This document shows positions 24,345 through 32,823 of a DNA stretch of 64,000 nucleotides, piece after piece. Every line of letters starts with the position of its first letter. Position 1 is the first letter of the stretch. Both the position numbers and the translations under genes were made by a program. Source of the stretch: Mesorhizobium sp. B2-8-5. Lineage in GTDB: Bacteria > Pseudomonadota > Alphaproteobacteria > Rhizobiales > Rhizobiaceae. The notes beneath the pieces were generated by a model. The model searched no databases. It worked only from the letters and a program-made list of their open reading frames with translations, and was not told the origin of the DNA. The DNA lies in the NCBI RefSeq assembly GCF_006440675.2, contig NZ_CP083951.1, positions 4,001,501-4,065,500 on the forward strand. Direction: 5' to 3'.

Positions 24345-25271
24345 ATGATAGCCCAGAACTATGTCGGCTGCGACATCTCAAAGCAGTGGCTCGATTTTTT
24401 TGATGAGACAAGTGGCCGTCTTCGGCGCATCGACAACCAGGCCGACGCGATCGCGGCGTATGTGGCGGGCCTTGATCCCAGTCGGGACTTCGTCGTCATG
24501 GAGGCGACGGGCGTCCATGACCGGCTTCTGCGCCATGCGCTGGCCAAGGCCGGCGTGCCGTTCTCGCGGCACAACCCGGCGCATACCCACCACTATGCGA
24601 AGTCGACGAGACGGCGGGCCAAGACCGATCCTCTCGACGCCAGGATGCTGAGCGACTACGGCCGTCGCTATAATCCTGAGGCCGAGCCGGCGCCGCGCGA
24701 AGAAGTCGAGCGGCTTCAATCGCTTGCCCGCTACCGCGATCAACTGGTCGAGATGCGGGCAACGGCGAAGAAGCACCTCGCCGAGGCCTTCAATGAGATC
24801 GTCATTGCCGATCTGGAAGAAACGATCGCCTACCTCGACACGCGCATCAAGGCGATCGAGAGCCAGATTGCCGAAGTCATTCGTCAAGCCGAGGACACCG
24901 CCCGCGATTACACGCTGATGGTCTCCGTGCCCGGTGTCTCCAAGGTCGGCGCATTCTCGCTGCTGGCGCTTCTGCCCGAGCTCGGCCAGCGCTCACCCAA
25001 GGCGATCGCGGCACTGGTCGGCCTGGCCCCGTTCGACAACAAAAGCGGCAAGCTCAACCGCAGGAGCCAGATCCAGGGCGGGCGATCACGCGTGCGCCGC
25101 GCTCTCTACATGGCAGCCCTCACCGCCATCAGAACCTGTGAGCGCTTCAAGACCTTCTACAGCGCACTTGCTGCCCGCTCCGGCTCCAAGAAGCTCGCCA
25201 TCATCGCCGTCGCAAGGAAGCTCCTGGTCGTCCTCAACGCCATCATGCGCGATAAAACCGCATTCGCATGA
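24345..25271 (+). CDS. IS110 family transposase (DEDD recombinase)
   Basis: 308 residues from ATG 24345, preceded by GGAAGAGG. The N-terminal RuvC-like domain has the catalytic tetrad Asp10 (YVGCDIS), Glu53 (VVMEATGVHD), Asp95 and Asp98 (KTDPLDAR). A coiled-coil segment follows (about 140-185), then the C-terminal transposase_20 domain with PGVSKVGAFSLLALL, GLAPFDNKSGK and GGRSRVRRALYMAA, which contains the conserved Ser (248). All key residues are present and the frame is open, so the element is probably active or recently active. IS110 recombinases exchange strands via a Ser-DNA intermediate guided by a bridge RNA. Confidence 0.95.
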   Translation: MIAQNYVGCDISKQWLDFFDETSGRLRRIDNQADAIAAYVAGLDPSRDFVVMEATGVHDRLLRHALAKAGVPFSRHNPAHTHHYAKSTRRRAKTDPLDARMLSDYGRRYNPEAEPAPREEVERLQSLARYRDQLVEMRATAKKHLAEAFNEIVIADLEETIAYLDTRIKAIESQIAEVIRQAEDTARDYTLMVSVPGVSKVGAFSLLALLPELGQRSPKAIAALVGLAPFDNKSGKLNRRSQIQGGRSRVRRALYMAALTAIRTCERFKTFYSALAARSGSKKLAIIAVARKLLVVLNAIMRDKTAFA

Positions 25272-25350
25272 ACACAGTTGCCATTCCGTGACGTCAAGGC
25301 GTCGCCACGGTGCAGAATTTTGCTCCGCTGTACTCCCTGGTGAAGGTAAT

Positions 25351-25412
25351 GGCATGGATTCTAGGGTCTTCGCGACGGAGCTTCGCTCCTGCTCCGCCCT
25401 AGAATGACGAAG
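25351..25412. repeat. REP-like repeat, right member of the pair
   Basis: Inverted relative to the copy at 24113-24170 and nearly complete: GGCATGGATTCTAGGG at one border, CTTCGCTCC and GCTCCGCCC inside, and ATGACGAAG at the other. The sequence between the IS and this repeat (25279-25350) belongs to the spacer of the original REP pair. Confidence 0.75.
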
Positions 25413-25430
25413 CGGAGGGCCGCCGCCACA

Positions 25431-25801
25431 TTACGCCTCGTTGATCATCGCCTCGATATTATAACCGTCGGGATCGAGTACGAAGCAGGCGTAGTAATTC
25501 GGGCCATAGTCCGGGCGCGGACCGGGCGCGCCATTGTCCGCGGCGCCCGCCGCGAGCGCCGCGCGATGAAACGCATCGACCTCAGCCTTGCTCTTCACCC
25601 GGAAGGCGACATGGAGATGGGTGAGCGGCGGCTTCTCGCTCGTGCGCTGAATCTCAAACAGGCAGCCATTGCCGACATCGAAGGCCCAGAACAAGCCTTC
25701 CTTGCCGAAGGCAGGGTTGTAGCCCAAGGGCGCAACGCCATTTCGTAGAAGAGCTTGCTCTTGGCGAGATCGCCGACTTCGATGGTGATGTGGTCGATCA
25801 T
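25431..25801 (-). pseudogene. VOC family (glyoxalase/bleomycin resistance-like) protein, apparent one-base frameshift
   Basis: The first 23 codons from ATG 25801 (MIDHITIEVGDLAKSKLFYEMAL) are a typical VOC opening. The homologous continuation APLGYNPAFGKEGLFWAFDVGNG, then HVAFRVKSKAEVDAFHRAALAAG and FVLDPDGYNIEAM, lies in a different frame. Inserting one base near 25731-25736 restores a single protein of about 123 residues. The metal-site His and Glu of the fold are present in the joined sequence. Either a sequencing error or a recent inactivating deletion would explain this; the rest of the gene is not degraded. It lies right after the REP pair carrying the IS. Confidence 0.75.
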
Positions 25802-25825
25802 GGCGAGAAATAGAGACTTCGCTGC

Positions 25826-26662
25826 TTACTTCGAAAGCGATCGATAATATTGCTCCGACGCGATTTTCTCCATCGTGGCCTTTACAATCCTGTCGATCGG
25901 CGAGGCTTCTTGATAGTCGGCTGGCGCGATGAAATTGACGCGTCCATCACTGAGCATCTTCTGAGATTTCGTCTTGGCGCCTTTGGTATGTGGCCTGAAC
26001 ACAGCAATCGAGGTACCACCAAGATTCTTGACAAGGCGAAAACATGGAACGTCTGTCAGGCCGTCCCCTATGTATATCATATTCGAGAAAGGGACGGGCC
26101 GCTCTTCAGGAGGAATATATTCGTTTATCAATGAGTTGTCGTATACGTTGTGGCTACCTTTATTTATTCGAAATAGATATTGTGTTTTTGTTGTGTAATT
26201 TAAAGCCAGCGCTGGCCACACAGCGATTCCGTGATGATCATAACAAAAAGATGACGCATAGATATTCTCAAAATATTTCGATATATTGCTCCCAGATATC
26301 ATCTCTCTAATTCCAGATGAGATGACATGATGGGAAATCTTTAGACCGCCCTCCTTGCCATATTCGTTTATACGGGCAAACCATTGCTCGACGCCATCGA
26401 ATAGCTCAAGCTCTTTTCCAAATTTTTCAAAATCCTCCTTTCGGACTTTGACCTCTTTGCCTGATGCCTTTGCAAGCATTAACTTCATATATATAAGAAT
26501 TTCATCCGCATCGTGCTTGACGCAGTCGGCCTTCACCTCAGTCCAAAACGCCTTTTTCGTCATTCCAATGGCAGGAATGAAATCTCGCTCCTGCATATTT
26601 CCAGGAGCGAGAGTGCCGTCAAAGTCGTAGCATATTGCTAGAGGAAGTAGCTTTCGCGGCAA
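25826..26662 (-). CDS. HAD family hydrolase in an AT-rich cassette
   Basis: 278 residues. HAD motif I CYDFDGTLAPGN (nucleophile Asp13, Asp15), motif II VISSGIREMI and motif IV IYIGDGLTDVPCFRLV are all present, with a helical cap between, so it is probably a phosphatase of the phosphoserine-phosphatase-like group. Base composition and codon use differ visibly from neighbours (many AAA, ATT and TTT codons), which indicates recent transfer. It starts 8 bp after the stop of the DUF2188 gene, so the pair forms an operon under the LexA-like box at 26908. Substrate unknown; a role in DNA damage or phage response is a hypothesis drawn from that context. Confidence 0.85.
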   Translation of the reverse strand: MPRKLLPLAICYDFDGTLAPGNMQERDFIPAIGMTKKAFWTEVKADCVKHDADEILIYMKLMLAKASGKEVKVRKEDFEKFGKELELFDGVEQWFARINEYGKEGGLKISHHVISSGIREMISGSNISKYFENIYASSFCYDHHGIAVWPALALNYTTKTQYLFRINKGSHNVYDNSLINEYIPPEERPVPFSNMIYIGDGLTDVPCFRLVKNLGGTSIAVFRPHTKGAKTKSQKMLSDGRVNFIAPADYQEASPIDRIVKATMEKIASEQYYRSLSK

Positions 26663-26670
26663 CCGTTTAA

Positions 26671-26892
26671 CTATCCTTTCGGCGGGTAATCGTCATTACC
26701 GTATGAGTTCCGAGCTCTGATTTTACCGTCCGCCCCTTGCAATAGTGCTTCACTTTGTGCCCCACGCGCTAGTCTTCTGGTTTCCGACCACGCTTCAGCC
26801 TGCGTGGTATGAACGGATGATGCGCGGCTAGCACCTTCCCTCTTTACGGCCCAGCCGTCGCTACGCCTAGTAGTCCAATAATTCTTCGCCAT
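26671..26892 (-). CDS. DUF2188 domain-containing small protein
   Basis: 73 residues from ATG 26892 (GGGAGAG lies about 5 nt upstream). The sequence MAKNYWTTRRSDGWAVKREGA, then TTQAEAWSETRRLARG and GADGKIRARNSYGNDDYPP, is a full DUF2188 domain: a small alpha/beta fold where the terminal R-x-S-Y/H-G-x-D is conserved. Function is unknown; such proteins are frequent on mobile elements and near stress genes. It is the first gene of a two-gene unit with the HAD hydrolase and is preceded by a LexA-type box only 15 bp before its start codon. Confidence 0.85.
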   Translation of the reverse strand: MAKNYWTTRRSDGWAVKREGASRASSVHTTQAEAWSETRRLARGAQSEALLQGADGKIRARNSYGNDDYPPKG

Positions 26893-26907
26893 CGTTCTCT
26901 CCCTTGC

Positions 26908-26922
26908 GAACAAAACGCGAAC
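26908..26922 (-). promoter_or_regulatory. LexA (SOS) box, alphaproteobacterial GTTC-N7-GTTC type
   Basis: On the minus strand the sequence is GTTC GCGTTTT GTTC, an exact fit to the GTTC-N7-GTTC direct repeat bound by LexA in Rhizobiales and Rhodobacterales. Its edge is 15 bp upstream of the DUF2188 start codon, a position suited to repression. Confidence 0.7.
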
Positions 26923-26960
26923 AAACCTAGATCAATGCATTCCCGGTGGCAATCTGATTC

Positions 26961-29900
26961 TCAGCTGCACCCGCTCGTCGACCCACACGTGTCGCACTTC
27001 TCGCAGGTGCCGTTCCGCACCATGGTGAAGTTGTGGCACTCGGAGCATTCGTTGCCCGTGTAGCCCTGGAGCAGCGACTGCTGGCGCCTTGTCGCGGCGA
27101 GCTTCTTCGCCTCGGCGGCCTCGTTGGCGGCAGCGTCGGTGAAGAGGGCTTCCGCGCCGCCGGCGGCCTCGGCTTCCTCTTCCACCATATCCTCGGCCAG
27201 TTCCCTGGCGCGCTCCTCATAGTCGCGCTTGTAGGCGATGGCCTCGTCGCTGGCCGGCTTCAGCGCCAGCACGTTGGAGCCTGAGAAGGCGGTGGGCGCC
27301 GCGCGGGCAGGGGCGGTCGACGGCCCCGAGCCGCCGAAACCCTTCGGGTCTGAGCCAGCAGCCGACACCAGCTTCACCGGCGAGGCGCCGCGATAGAGGC
27401 CCTTGGAGAAGGGCGTCGCCTTGCCTTCGGTGATGCCGCGGCCGAGCGCGGTCTTGTCGAAGTCCGACTGGTCGACATGGGCGAGGTCGTGGCGGCCGAG
27501 ATAGGAGACGGCAAGCTCGCGGAACACATAGTCGAGGATCGACGTCGCGTTCTTGATGGCGTCGTTGCCCTGCACCATGCCGGCCGGCTCGAACTTGGTG
27601 AAGGTGAAGGCCTCGACATATTCATCGAGCGGCACGCCATATTGCAGGCCGAGCGAGATGGCGATGGCGAAGTTGTTCATCATCGCGCGGAAGGCGGCGC
27701 CTTCCTTGTGCATGTCGATGAAGATCTCGCCCAGGCGGCCGTCGTCGAATTCGCCGGTCCTGAGATACACCTTGTGGCCGCCGACGACGGCCTTCTGCGT
27801 GTAGCCCTTGCGGCGGTTCGGCAGCTTCTCGCGGTCGCGGTAGAGCCGCTCGATGACGCGCTCGACGATCTTTTCCGTCACCTGGACGGCGCGCTGTGCG
27901 GCAGGCGCGGCGATCAGCTGCTCGACCGCCTCGTCCTCGTCGTCCTCGCCGTCGGCGAGCAGCGAGGCATTGAGCGGCTGCGACAGCTTCGAGCCATCGC
28001 GATAAAGCGCGTTCGCCTTCAGCGCCAGCTTCCACGACAGCATATAGGCGTTCTTGGCGTCCTCGACCGTCGCCTCGTTCGGCATGTTGATGGTCTTGGA
28101 AATGGCGCCCGAGATGAAGGGCTGCGCGGCCGCCATCATCAGGATGTGGCTGTTGATCGAGAGCGAGCGCTTGCCGATCTTGCCGCAGGGGCTGGCGCAA
28201 TCGAACACCGGCAGATGCTCGGCCTTGAGGAAGGGCGCGCCTTCGAGCGTCATGGCACCGCAGACATGGATGTTGGCGGCGTCGATGTCCTTCTTCGAGA
28301 AGCCGAGAGCCGGCAGCATCTCGAAGGAGATGTCGCCGAGCTGCTCGTCGGTGAAGCCGAGCGTCTCCTTCACCCAGTCGGCGCCGAGCGTCCACTGGTT
28401 GAACACGAACTTGATGTCGAAGGCCGACTTCAGCGCGGCATTCAGCGCCGCGATCTTCTCGTCGCTGAAGCCCTTGGCCTTGAGCGAGGACGGGTTGATG
28501 CCGGGCGCCTGGTTGAGATTGCCGTGGCCGACCGCGTAGGCCTCGATCTCGGCGATCTGGCTTTCGGAGTAGCCCAGCGTCCTGAGCGCTTCCGGCACGG
28601 CGCGGTTGATGATCTTGAAATAGCCGCCGCCGGCGAGCTTCTTGAACTTCACCAGCGCGAAGTCGGGCTCGATGCCGGTGGTGTCGCAATCCATGACCAG
28701 ACCGATCGTGCCGGTCGGCGCGATCACGGTCGCCTGCGCGTTGCGGTAGCCATGCTCCTCGCCGAGCTCGATGGCGCGGTCCCAGGCAGCGCGGGCATGC
28801 TCGGCCAAAGCCTGCTGCTTCAGGTCGGCGGCGACCAGCGGCACCGGGTTGACGGCGAGCTTCTCGTAGCCGTCCTTGTCGCCGTAAGCGGCGCGGCGGT
28901 GATTGCGCATGACACGCAGCATGTTCTGTGCGTTGCGGTCATAGTCCGGGAAGGCGCCGAGCTCGGCGGCCATCTCGGCCGAGGTCGAATAGGCGACGCC
29001 GGTCATGATGGCGGTGAGCGCTGCACAGATCGCGCGGCCCTCGTCGGAGTCGTAAGGGATGCCCGAGGTCATCAGCAGGCCGCCGATATTGGCGTAGCCG
29101 AGGCCGAGCGTGCGGTAGTCGTAGGAGAGCTTGGCGATCTCCTTGGACGGGAACTGCGCCATCATCACCGAGATTTCGAGCACGACGGTCCACAGGCGAA
29201 CGGTGTGCTCGTAGGCGGCGATGTCGATCGTGCCGTCTTCGCGGCGGTAGGGCAAAAGGTTGATCGAGGCGAGGTTGCAGGCCGTGTCGTCGAGGAACAT
29301 GTATTCCGAGCACGGGTTGGAGGCCCGGATCGCACCGGCGGAAGCGCAGGTGTGCCAGTCGTTCATCGTCGTGTTGAAATGCAGGCCCGGATCGGCGGAA
29401 GCCCAGGCGGCGTAGCCGATCTTTTCCCACAGATCCCGCGCCTTCAGCGTCTTCAGCACCTTGCCGTCCTTGCGGGCGGTAAGCTGCCAGTCGCCATCGG
29501 CCTCGACGGCGCGCAGGAAGTTGTCCTTCAGCGACACCGAATTGTTGGAGTTCTGGCCGGAGACGGTGAGGTAGGCGTCCGAATCCCAGTCGGTGTCGTA
29601 GGTCTTGAACGACATCGAGGTGTAGCCCTGGCGGGCGAACTGGATGACGCGGTAGATGTAGTTCTCCGGCACGGCGTCTTTCTTGGCCGCCTTGATCTCG
29701 CGCTTCAGCGCGGTGTTCAAAGCCGGATCGAAGCAGTCGTCGTCATGACCTTCGCAATTGACGCAAGCCTTCATGATGGCTTCGAGATGCTTCTTGACGA
29801 TCTTGGAGCCGGTCACCAGCGAGGCGACCTTCTGCTCTTCGTTGACCTTCCAGTCGATGAAGTCCTCGATATCCGGGTGGTCGGCGTCGACGATGACCAT

Positions 29901-30737
29901 TTTCGCCGCACGGCGCGTCGTGCCGCCCGACTTGATGGCGCCCGCCGCGCGGTCGCCGATCTTGAGGAAGCTCATCAGGCCGGACGAGCGGCCGCCGCCG
30001 GACAGCTTTTCGCCTTCGCCGCGCAACATCGAGAAGTTCGAGCCGGTGCCGGAGCCGTATTTGAACAGGCGCGCCTCGCGCACCCACAAATCCATGATGC
30101 CGCCCTCGTTGACGAGATCGTCCTGCACGCCCTGGATGAAGCAGGCATGCGGCTGCGGATGCTCGTAGGAGGACTTCGACTTGGTCAGCTTGCCGGTGAA
30201 GGGGTCGACATAGAAGTGGCCCTGGCTCGGGCCGTCGATGCCGTAGGCCCAGTGCAGGCCGGTGTTGAACCACTGCGGCGAGTTCGGCGCGACGCGCTGG
30301 GTGGCGAGCATATAGGCGAGCTCGTCGCGGAAGGCGCGCGCGTCGTCCTCGGATTTGAAGTAGCCGCCCTTGTAACCCCAGTAGGTCCAGGTGCCGGCGA
30401 GGCGATCGAAGACCTGGCGGGCGTCGGTTTCCGAACCATAGCGCTCAGCCTCGGGCAGCTTGGCGAGCTCAGCCTCGTCGGCAACCGAACGCCACAGGAA
30501 GGAGGGGACGTCGTTCTCCTCGACCTTCTTCAGGCGCGCCGGCACGCCGGCCTTGCGGAAATATTTCTGCGCCAGGATGTCGGCCGCGACCTGGCTGAAC
30601 TGCGCTGGCACATCGATGTTATCGAGGCGGAACACCACCGAGCCGTCGGGATTCTTGATCTCCGACAAAGCCTTGCGGAATTCGATCTCCGCATAGGCAG
30701 ACTGATCTGGCTTGGTGAAGCGACGCTCGATGCGCAT
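26961..30737 (-). CDS. nrdJ: Vitamin B12-dependent (class II) ribonucleoside-diphosphate reductase
   Basis: 1,258 residues. The catalytic barrel is recognised by [59 protein letters not shown] (radical and redox Cys region, Glu), and the late [34 protein letters not shown]. The C-terminus ends in a Cys-rich tail ([15 protein letters not shown]) that recycles the active-site disulfide or binds zinc. It makes deoxynucleotides with adenosylcobalamin and needs no oxygen; in most rhizobia it is the only or main reductase. ATG 30737 is chosen at the conserved [10 protein letters not shown] opening. A pair of NrdR boxes lies about 240-280 bp upstream. No cobalamin riboswitch was recognised in the leader. 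Confidence 0.97.
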   Translation of the reverse strand: MRIERRFTKPDQSAYAEIEFRKALSEIKNPDGSVVFRLDNIDVPAQFSQVAADILAQKYFRKAGVPARLKKVEENDVPSFLWRSVADEAELAKLPEAERYGSETDARQVFDRLAGTWTYWGYKGGYFKSEDDARAFRDELAYMLATQRVAPNSPQWFNTGLHWAYGIDGPSQGHFYVDPFTGKLTKSKSSYEHPQPHACFIQGVQDDLVNEGGIMDLWVREARLFKYGSGTGSNFSMLRGEGEKLSGGGRSSGLMSFLKIGDRAAGAIKSGGTTRRAAKMVIVDADHPDIEDFIDWKVNEEQKVASLVTGSKIVKKHLEAIMKACVNCEGHDDDCFDPALNTALKREIKAAKKDAVPENYIYRVIQFARQGYTSMSFKTYDTDWDSDAYLTVSGQNSNNSVSLKDNFLRAVEADGDWQLTARKDGKVLKTLKARDLWEKIGYAAWASADPGLHFNTTMNDWHTCASAGAIRASNPCSEYMFLDDTACNLASINLLPYRREDGTIDIAAYEHTVRLWTVVLEISVMMAQFPSKEIAKLSYDYRTLGLGYANIGGLLMTSGIPYDSDEGRAICAALTAIMTGVAYSTSAEMAAELGAFPDYDRNAQNMLRVMRNHRRAAYGDKDGYEKLAVNPVPLVAADLKQQALAEHARAAWDRAIELGEEHGYRNAQATVIAPTGTIGLVMDCDTTGIEPDFALVKFKKLAGGGYFKIINRAVPEALRTLGYSESQIAEIEAYAVGHGNLNQAPGINPSSLKAKGFSDEKIAALNAALKSAFDIKFVFNQWTLGADWVKETLGFTDEQLGDISFEMLPALGFSKKDIDAANIHVCGAMTLEGAPFLKAEHLPVFDCASPCGKIGKRSLSINSHILMMAAAQPFISGAISKTINMPNEATVEDAKNAYMLSWKLALKANALYRDGSKLSQPLNASLLADGEDDEDEAVEQLIAAPAAQRAVQVTEKIVERVIERLYRDREKLPNRRKGYTQKAVVGGHKVYLRTGEFDDGRLGEIFIDMHKEGAAFRAMMNNFAIAISLGLQYGVPLDEYVEAFTFTKFEPAGMVQGNDAIKNATSILDYVFRELAVSYLGRHDLAHVDQSDFDKTALGRGITEGKATPFSKGLYRGASPVKLVSAAGSDPKGFGGSGPSTAPARAAPTAFSGSNVLALKPASDEAIAYKRDYEERARELAEDMVEEEAEAAGGAEALFTDAAANEAAEAKKLAATRRQQSLLQGYTGNECSECHNFTMVRNGTCEKCDTCGSTSGCS

Positions 30738-30972
30738 TGGTCCCGTTCCTTTGTGTCTATATATAGCGCTTTTCCCCAGGGATTGCTGCCCCACATGGCG
30801 AAAAGCGCAGTCCGTCGTTTGCCGGCATCGCGGGCGACGCCAACACTCTCCTCGTCGCAAGTGCCGGCACGCAGACAGCAAGACGCTTTCCCAAGCATCC
30901 GCCCGGGCTGCAGGCCGACCCTCGCGGGTCCCTAAACTGAAACTTTTGTCGATTCCCTCCGTAGAGGGAGGT

Positions 30973-31019
30973 TCACACTATCTAGCGTCGAGCCTGCCTG
31001 CAAACACTAAATATAGTGT
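30973..31019 (-). promoter_or_regulatory. Tandem NrdR boxes upstream of nrdJ
   Basis: Box 1, ACACTAAATATAGTGT (31004-31019), is a nearly perfect palindrome of the NrdR consensus. Box 2, TCACACTATCTAGCGT (30973-30988), agrees at 13 of 16 positions with the consensus I remember. Their centres are 31 bp apart, about three helical turns, as known for NrdR operators. NrdR is the ATP/dATP-sensing repressor of ribonucleotide reductase genes, so this should set nrdJ expression. Confidence 0.8.
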
Positions 31020-31141
31020 TAACAGATCATTTTTTCCAGACCGACAATTCTCCCTTTCGCCCACCCAAGCCCTAAAGATCCCCACGCCTCCGCCGGCCTC
31101 GTGAACAGGCGGAAATCCGGGCAAAACGCACAAAATCCGGG

Positions 31142-31171
31142 AAAAAAGACCGGGCTCGAAACTCTCCGGTC
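31142..31171 (-). terminator. Minus-strand rho-independent terminator in the nrdJ-gltX intergenic region
   Basis: GACCGG (31148-31153) pairs with CCGGTC (31166-31171) over a 12-nt loop; on the minus strand the stem is followed by six T. No minus-strand gene lies upstream of it in the 31172-31449 interval, so it must end a non-coding or leader transcript. Confidence 0.65.
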
Positions 31172-31192
31172 GCGCCCGCAACAGGAGCGCAT
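31142..31192 (-). ncRNA. Candidate short minus-strand RNA
   Basis: Upstream of the terminator, the minus strand has TTGACG (31226-31221) and TTTATA (31202-31197) with an 18-bp spacer, predicting transcription from about 31190. The product would be only about 50 nt, ending at the T-tract. A longer transcript beginning further upstream is equally possible. No known RNA family was recognised. Confidence 0.3.
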
Positions 31193-31275
31193 GGCCTATA
31201 AAAAGCGACTCGTTCCGACCCGTCAAGGATTCGTTTTTGTAGCTTTTGTGACCCCAACATCTTGTGTGTCACATA

Positions 31276-31284
31276 TGTGGATAA
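31276..31284 (-). promoter_or_regulatory. Consensus DnaA box
   Basis: TTATCCACA on the minus strand, an exact match to the bacterial DnaA box, in the intergenic region shared by nrdJ and gltX. A single box does not make an origin; regulation of nrdJ or gltX by DnaA is possible since nrd genes are DnaA targets in several bacteria. Confidence 0.5.
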
Positions 31285-31449
31285 CGGGGACATAGGAAGC
31301 TTGGGTTCGCAGGCACTTGACGCGGTTTATCAGTCTGCCGTGAAGCATGTCGGGCCGTCGGCTTTTCATTTTAGCTGGCTTGCACTATCTGTTGCGTTCG
31401 CGCGGGGGCGCGCCTTGTCAACACCAAAAGCATCCGCTACGCCCCGCTC

Positions 31450-32823
31450 ATGACAGTTACTGTACGTTTTGCCCCATCGCCGACCGGCCGCATCCATATC
31501 GGCAATGCGCGCACCGCGCTGTTCAATTGGCTTTTCGCCATGAACAACAAGGGCCGTTTCATCCAGCGCTTCGACGACACCGACATTGCCCGCTCGAAGC
31601 AGGAATATGCCGATTCCATCCTGTACGACCTGCATTGGCTGGGCATCTTCCCGGATGTCACCGAATACCAGTCGCGTCGCTTCGAGATTTATGACGCTGC
31701 GGTCGAGCGGCTGAAGGCGGGGCGGGTGCTCTATGCCTGCTACGAAACGCCTGAAGAACTCGACCTGCGCCGCAAGGTGCGCCGCACGCGCGGCCTGCCG
31801 CCGGTCTATGGCCGCGAGGCGCTGACGCTGACGCCGGAGCAGGTGGCCGAATACCAGTCGGATGGCCGCCGGCCGCATTGGCGCTTCCTGCTGCCCAACT
31901 TCACCGGCGATCCGCTGCAGCCGGAGCGCACCGAAGTGCATTGGAACGACCTCGTGCGCGGCGAGGAGACCGTCGACCTCGCCTCGCTGTCGGATCCCGT
32001 CCTGGTGCGCGAGGACGGCACTTATCTCTACACGCTGCCTTCGGTGGTCGACGACATCGATATGGGCGTCAGCCACGTCATTCGCGGCGACGACCACGTC
32101 ACCAACACCGGCGTGCAGATCGCCATCTTCAAGGCGCTCGGCGCCGAGCCGCCGGTCTTCGGCCACCACAATCTGCTCACTACCGTGTCGGGCGAGGGGC
32201 TGTCGAAGCGCACCGGCGCGCTGTCGATCGAAAGCCTGCGCGAGGACGGCATCGAGCCGATGGCGGTCGCGTCGCTGGCCGTGCTGGTCGGCACGTCGGA
32301 AAATGTCACCGCCGCGCATGATCTCAACGAGCTTGCCGGCCATTTCGACCCGGCTGCGACGTCCAAGTCCGCCTCCAAATTCGACCCGGACGAGCTCTTC
32401 GTGCTCAACCGCACGCTGATCCATCATATGCCGTTCGAGGAAGCGCGCGACCGGCTCATAGTGCTGGGCATTTCCGGCGACAAGGCCGAGCCGTTCTGGC
32501 TTGCCGTGCGCGGCAATCTCGACCGCCTGTCGGACGCGGTCGCCTGGTGGCGAATCCTGAGCGAGGGTCCGCAGGAGCCGGCGGAATTTTCCGGCGAAGA
32601 CCGCGATTTCCTCAATCAGGCGTTCGACGTTCTCCCCGAGGAGCCGTGGAACGGCACGGTCTGGAAGGACTGGACCGGCAAGATCAAGGAAGCAACGGGG
32701 CGCAAGGGCAAGCCGCTGTTCATGCCGCTGAGGCTCGCCCTTACCGGGCGGACTTCGGGGCCGGAGCTTTCAGATCTATTGCCGCTGATGGGTCGGGAAG
32801 GAACGCTGGCCCGACGACCCTGA
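31450..32823 (+). CDS. gltX: Glutamate--tRNA ligase
   Basis: 457 residues. Class I synthetase signatures: [25 protein letters not shown] (HIGH-like HIGN), [42 protein letters not shown], and GLSKRTGAL (KMSKS-like). The length is typical of the shorter of two GltX copies in Rhizobiales; the second copy, if any, is not in this window. It charges tRNA-Glu, and in bacteria lacking GlnRS also tRNA-Gln for later amidation. It is transcribed away from nrdJ, with 712 bp between the two starts. Its last 83 bp overlap the 3' end of the convergent DUF2865 gene. Confidence 0.95.
   Translation: MTVTVRFAPSPTGRIHIGNARTALFNWLFAMNNKGRFIQRFDDTDIARSKQEYADSILYDLHWLGIFPDVTEYQSRRFEIYDAAVERLKAGRVLYACYETPEELDLRRKVRRTRGLPPVYGREALTLTPEQVAEYQSDGRRPHWRFLLPNFTGDPLQPERTEVHWNDLVRGEETVDLASLSDPVLVREDGTYLYTLPSVVDDIDMGVSHVIRGDDHVTNTGVQIAIFKALGAEPPVFGHHNLLTTVSGEGLSKRTGALSIESLREDGIEPMAVASLAVLVGTSENVTAAHDLNELAGHFDPAATSKSASKFDPDELFVLNRTLIHHMPFEEARDRLIVLGISGDKAEPFWLAVRGNLDRLSDAVAWWRILSEGPQEPAEFSGEDRDFLNQAFDVLPEEPWNGTVWKDWTGKIKEATGRKGKPLFMPLRLALTGRTSGPELSDLLPLMGREGTLARRP

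Larger units (their letters stand above)
24171..25278 (+). mobile_element. IS110-family insertion sequence inserted in a REP pair
   Basis: Boundaries are inferred from REP continuity: the left REP stops at AGAATCC (24170) and its expected continuation TGCCATTCC resumes at 25279, where the right-hand REP shows the same order in inverted orientation (AGAATCCATGCCATTACC). The element is thus about 1.1 kb: a 174-nt structured non-coding left end, an intact 308-codon transposase and a very short right end. There are no terminal inverted repeats and no obvious target duplication beyond a possible TG core dinucleotide, as expected for IS110. Confidence 0.8.

Noticed and set aside
26044..26310. Plus-strand frame inside the AT-rich cassette
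   Set aside because: Antisense to the HAD hydrolase, which has all catalytic motifs; the antisense product has no recognisable features.
27477..30935. A 1,152-codon open frame antisense to nrdJ
   Set aside because: Same codon-usage effect; nrdJ is unambiguous on the minus strand.
30738..30972. Cobalamin riboswitch in the nrdJ leader
   Set aside because: The B12-box and core consensus could not be found by eye; small GC hairpins are present but do not match the class.
31276..31284. Replication origin around the DnaA box
   Set aside because: Only one consensus box was found, with no cluster of further boxes or AT-rich unwinding stretch.
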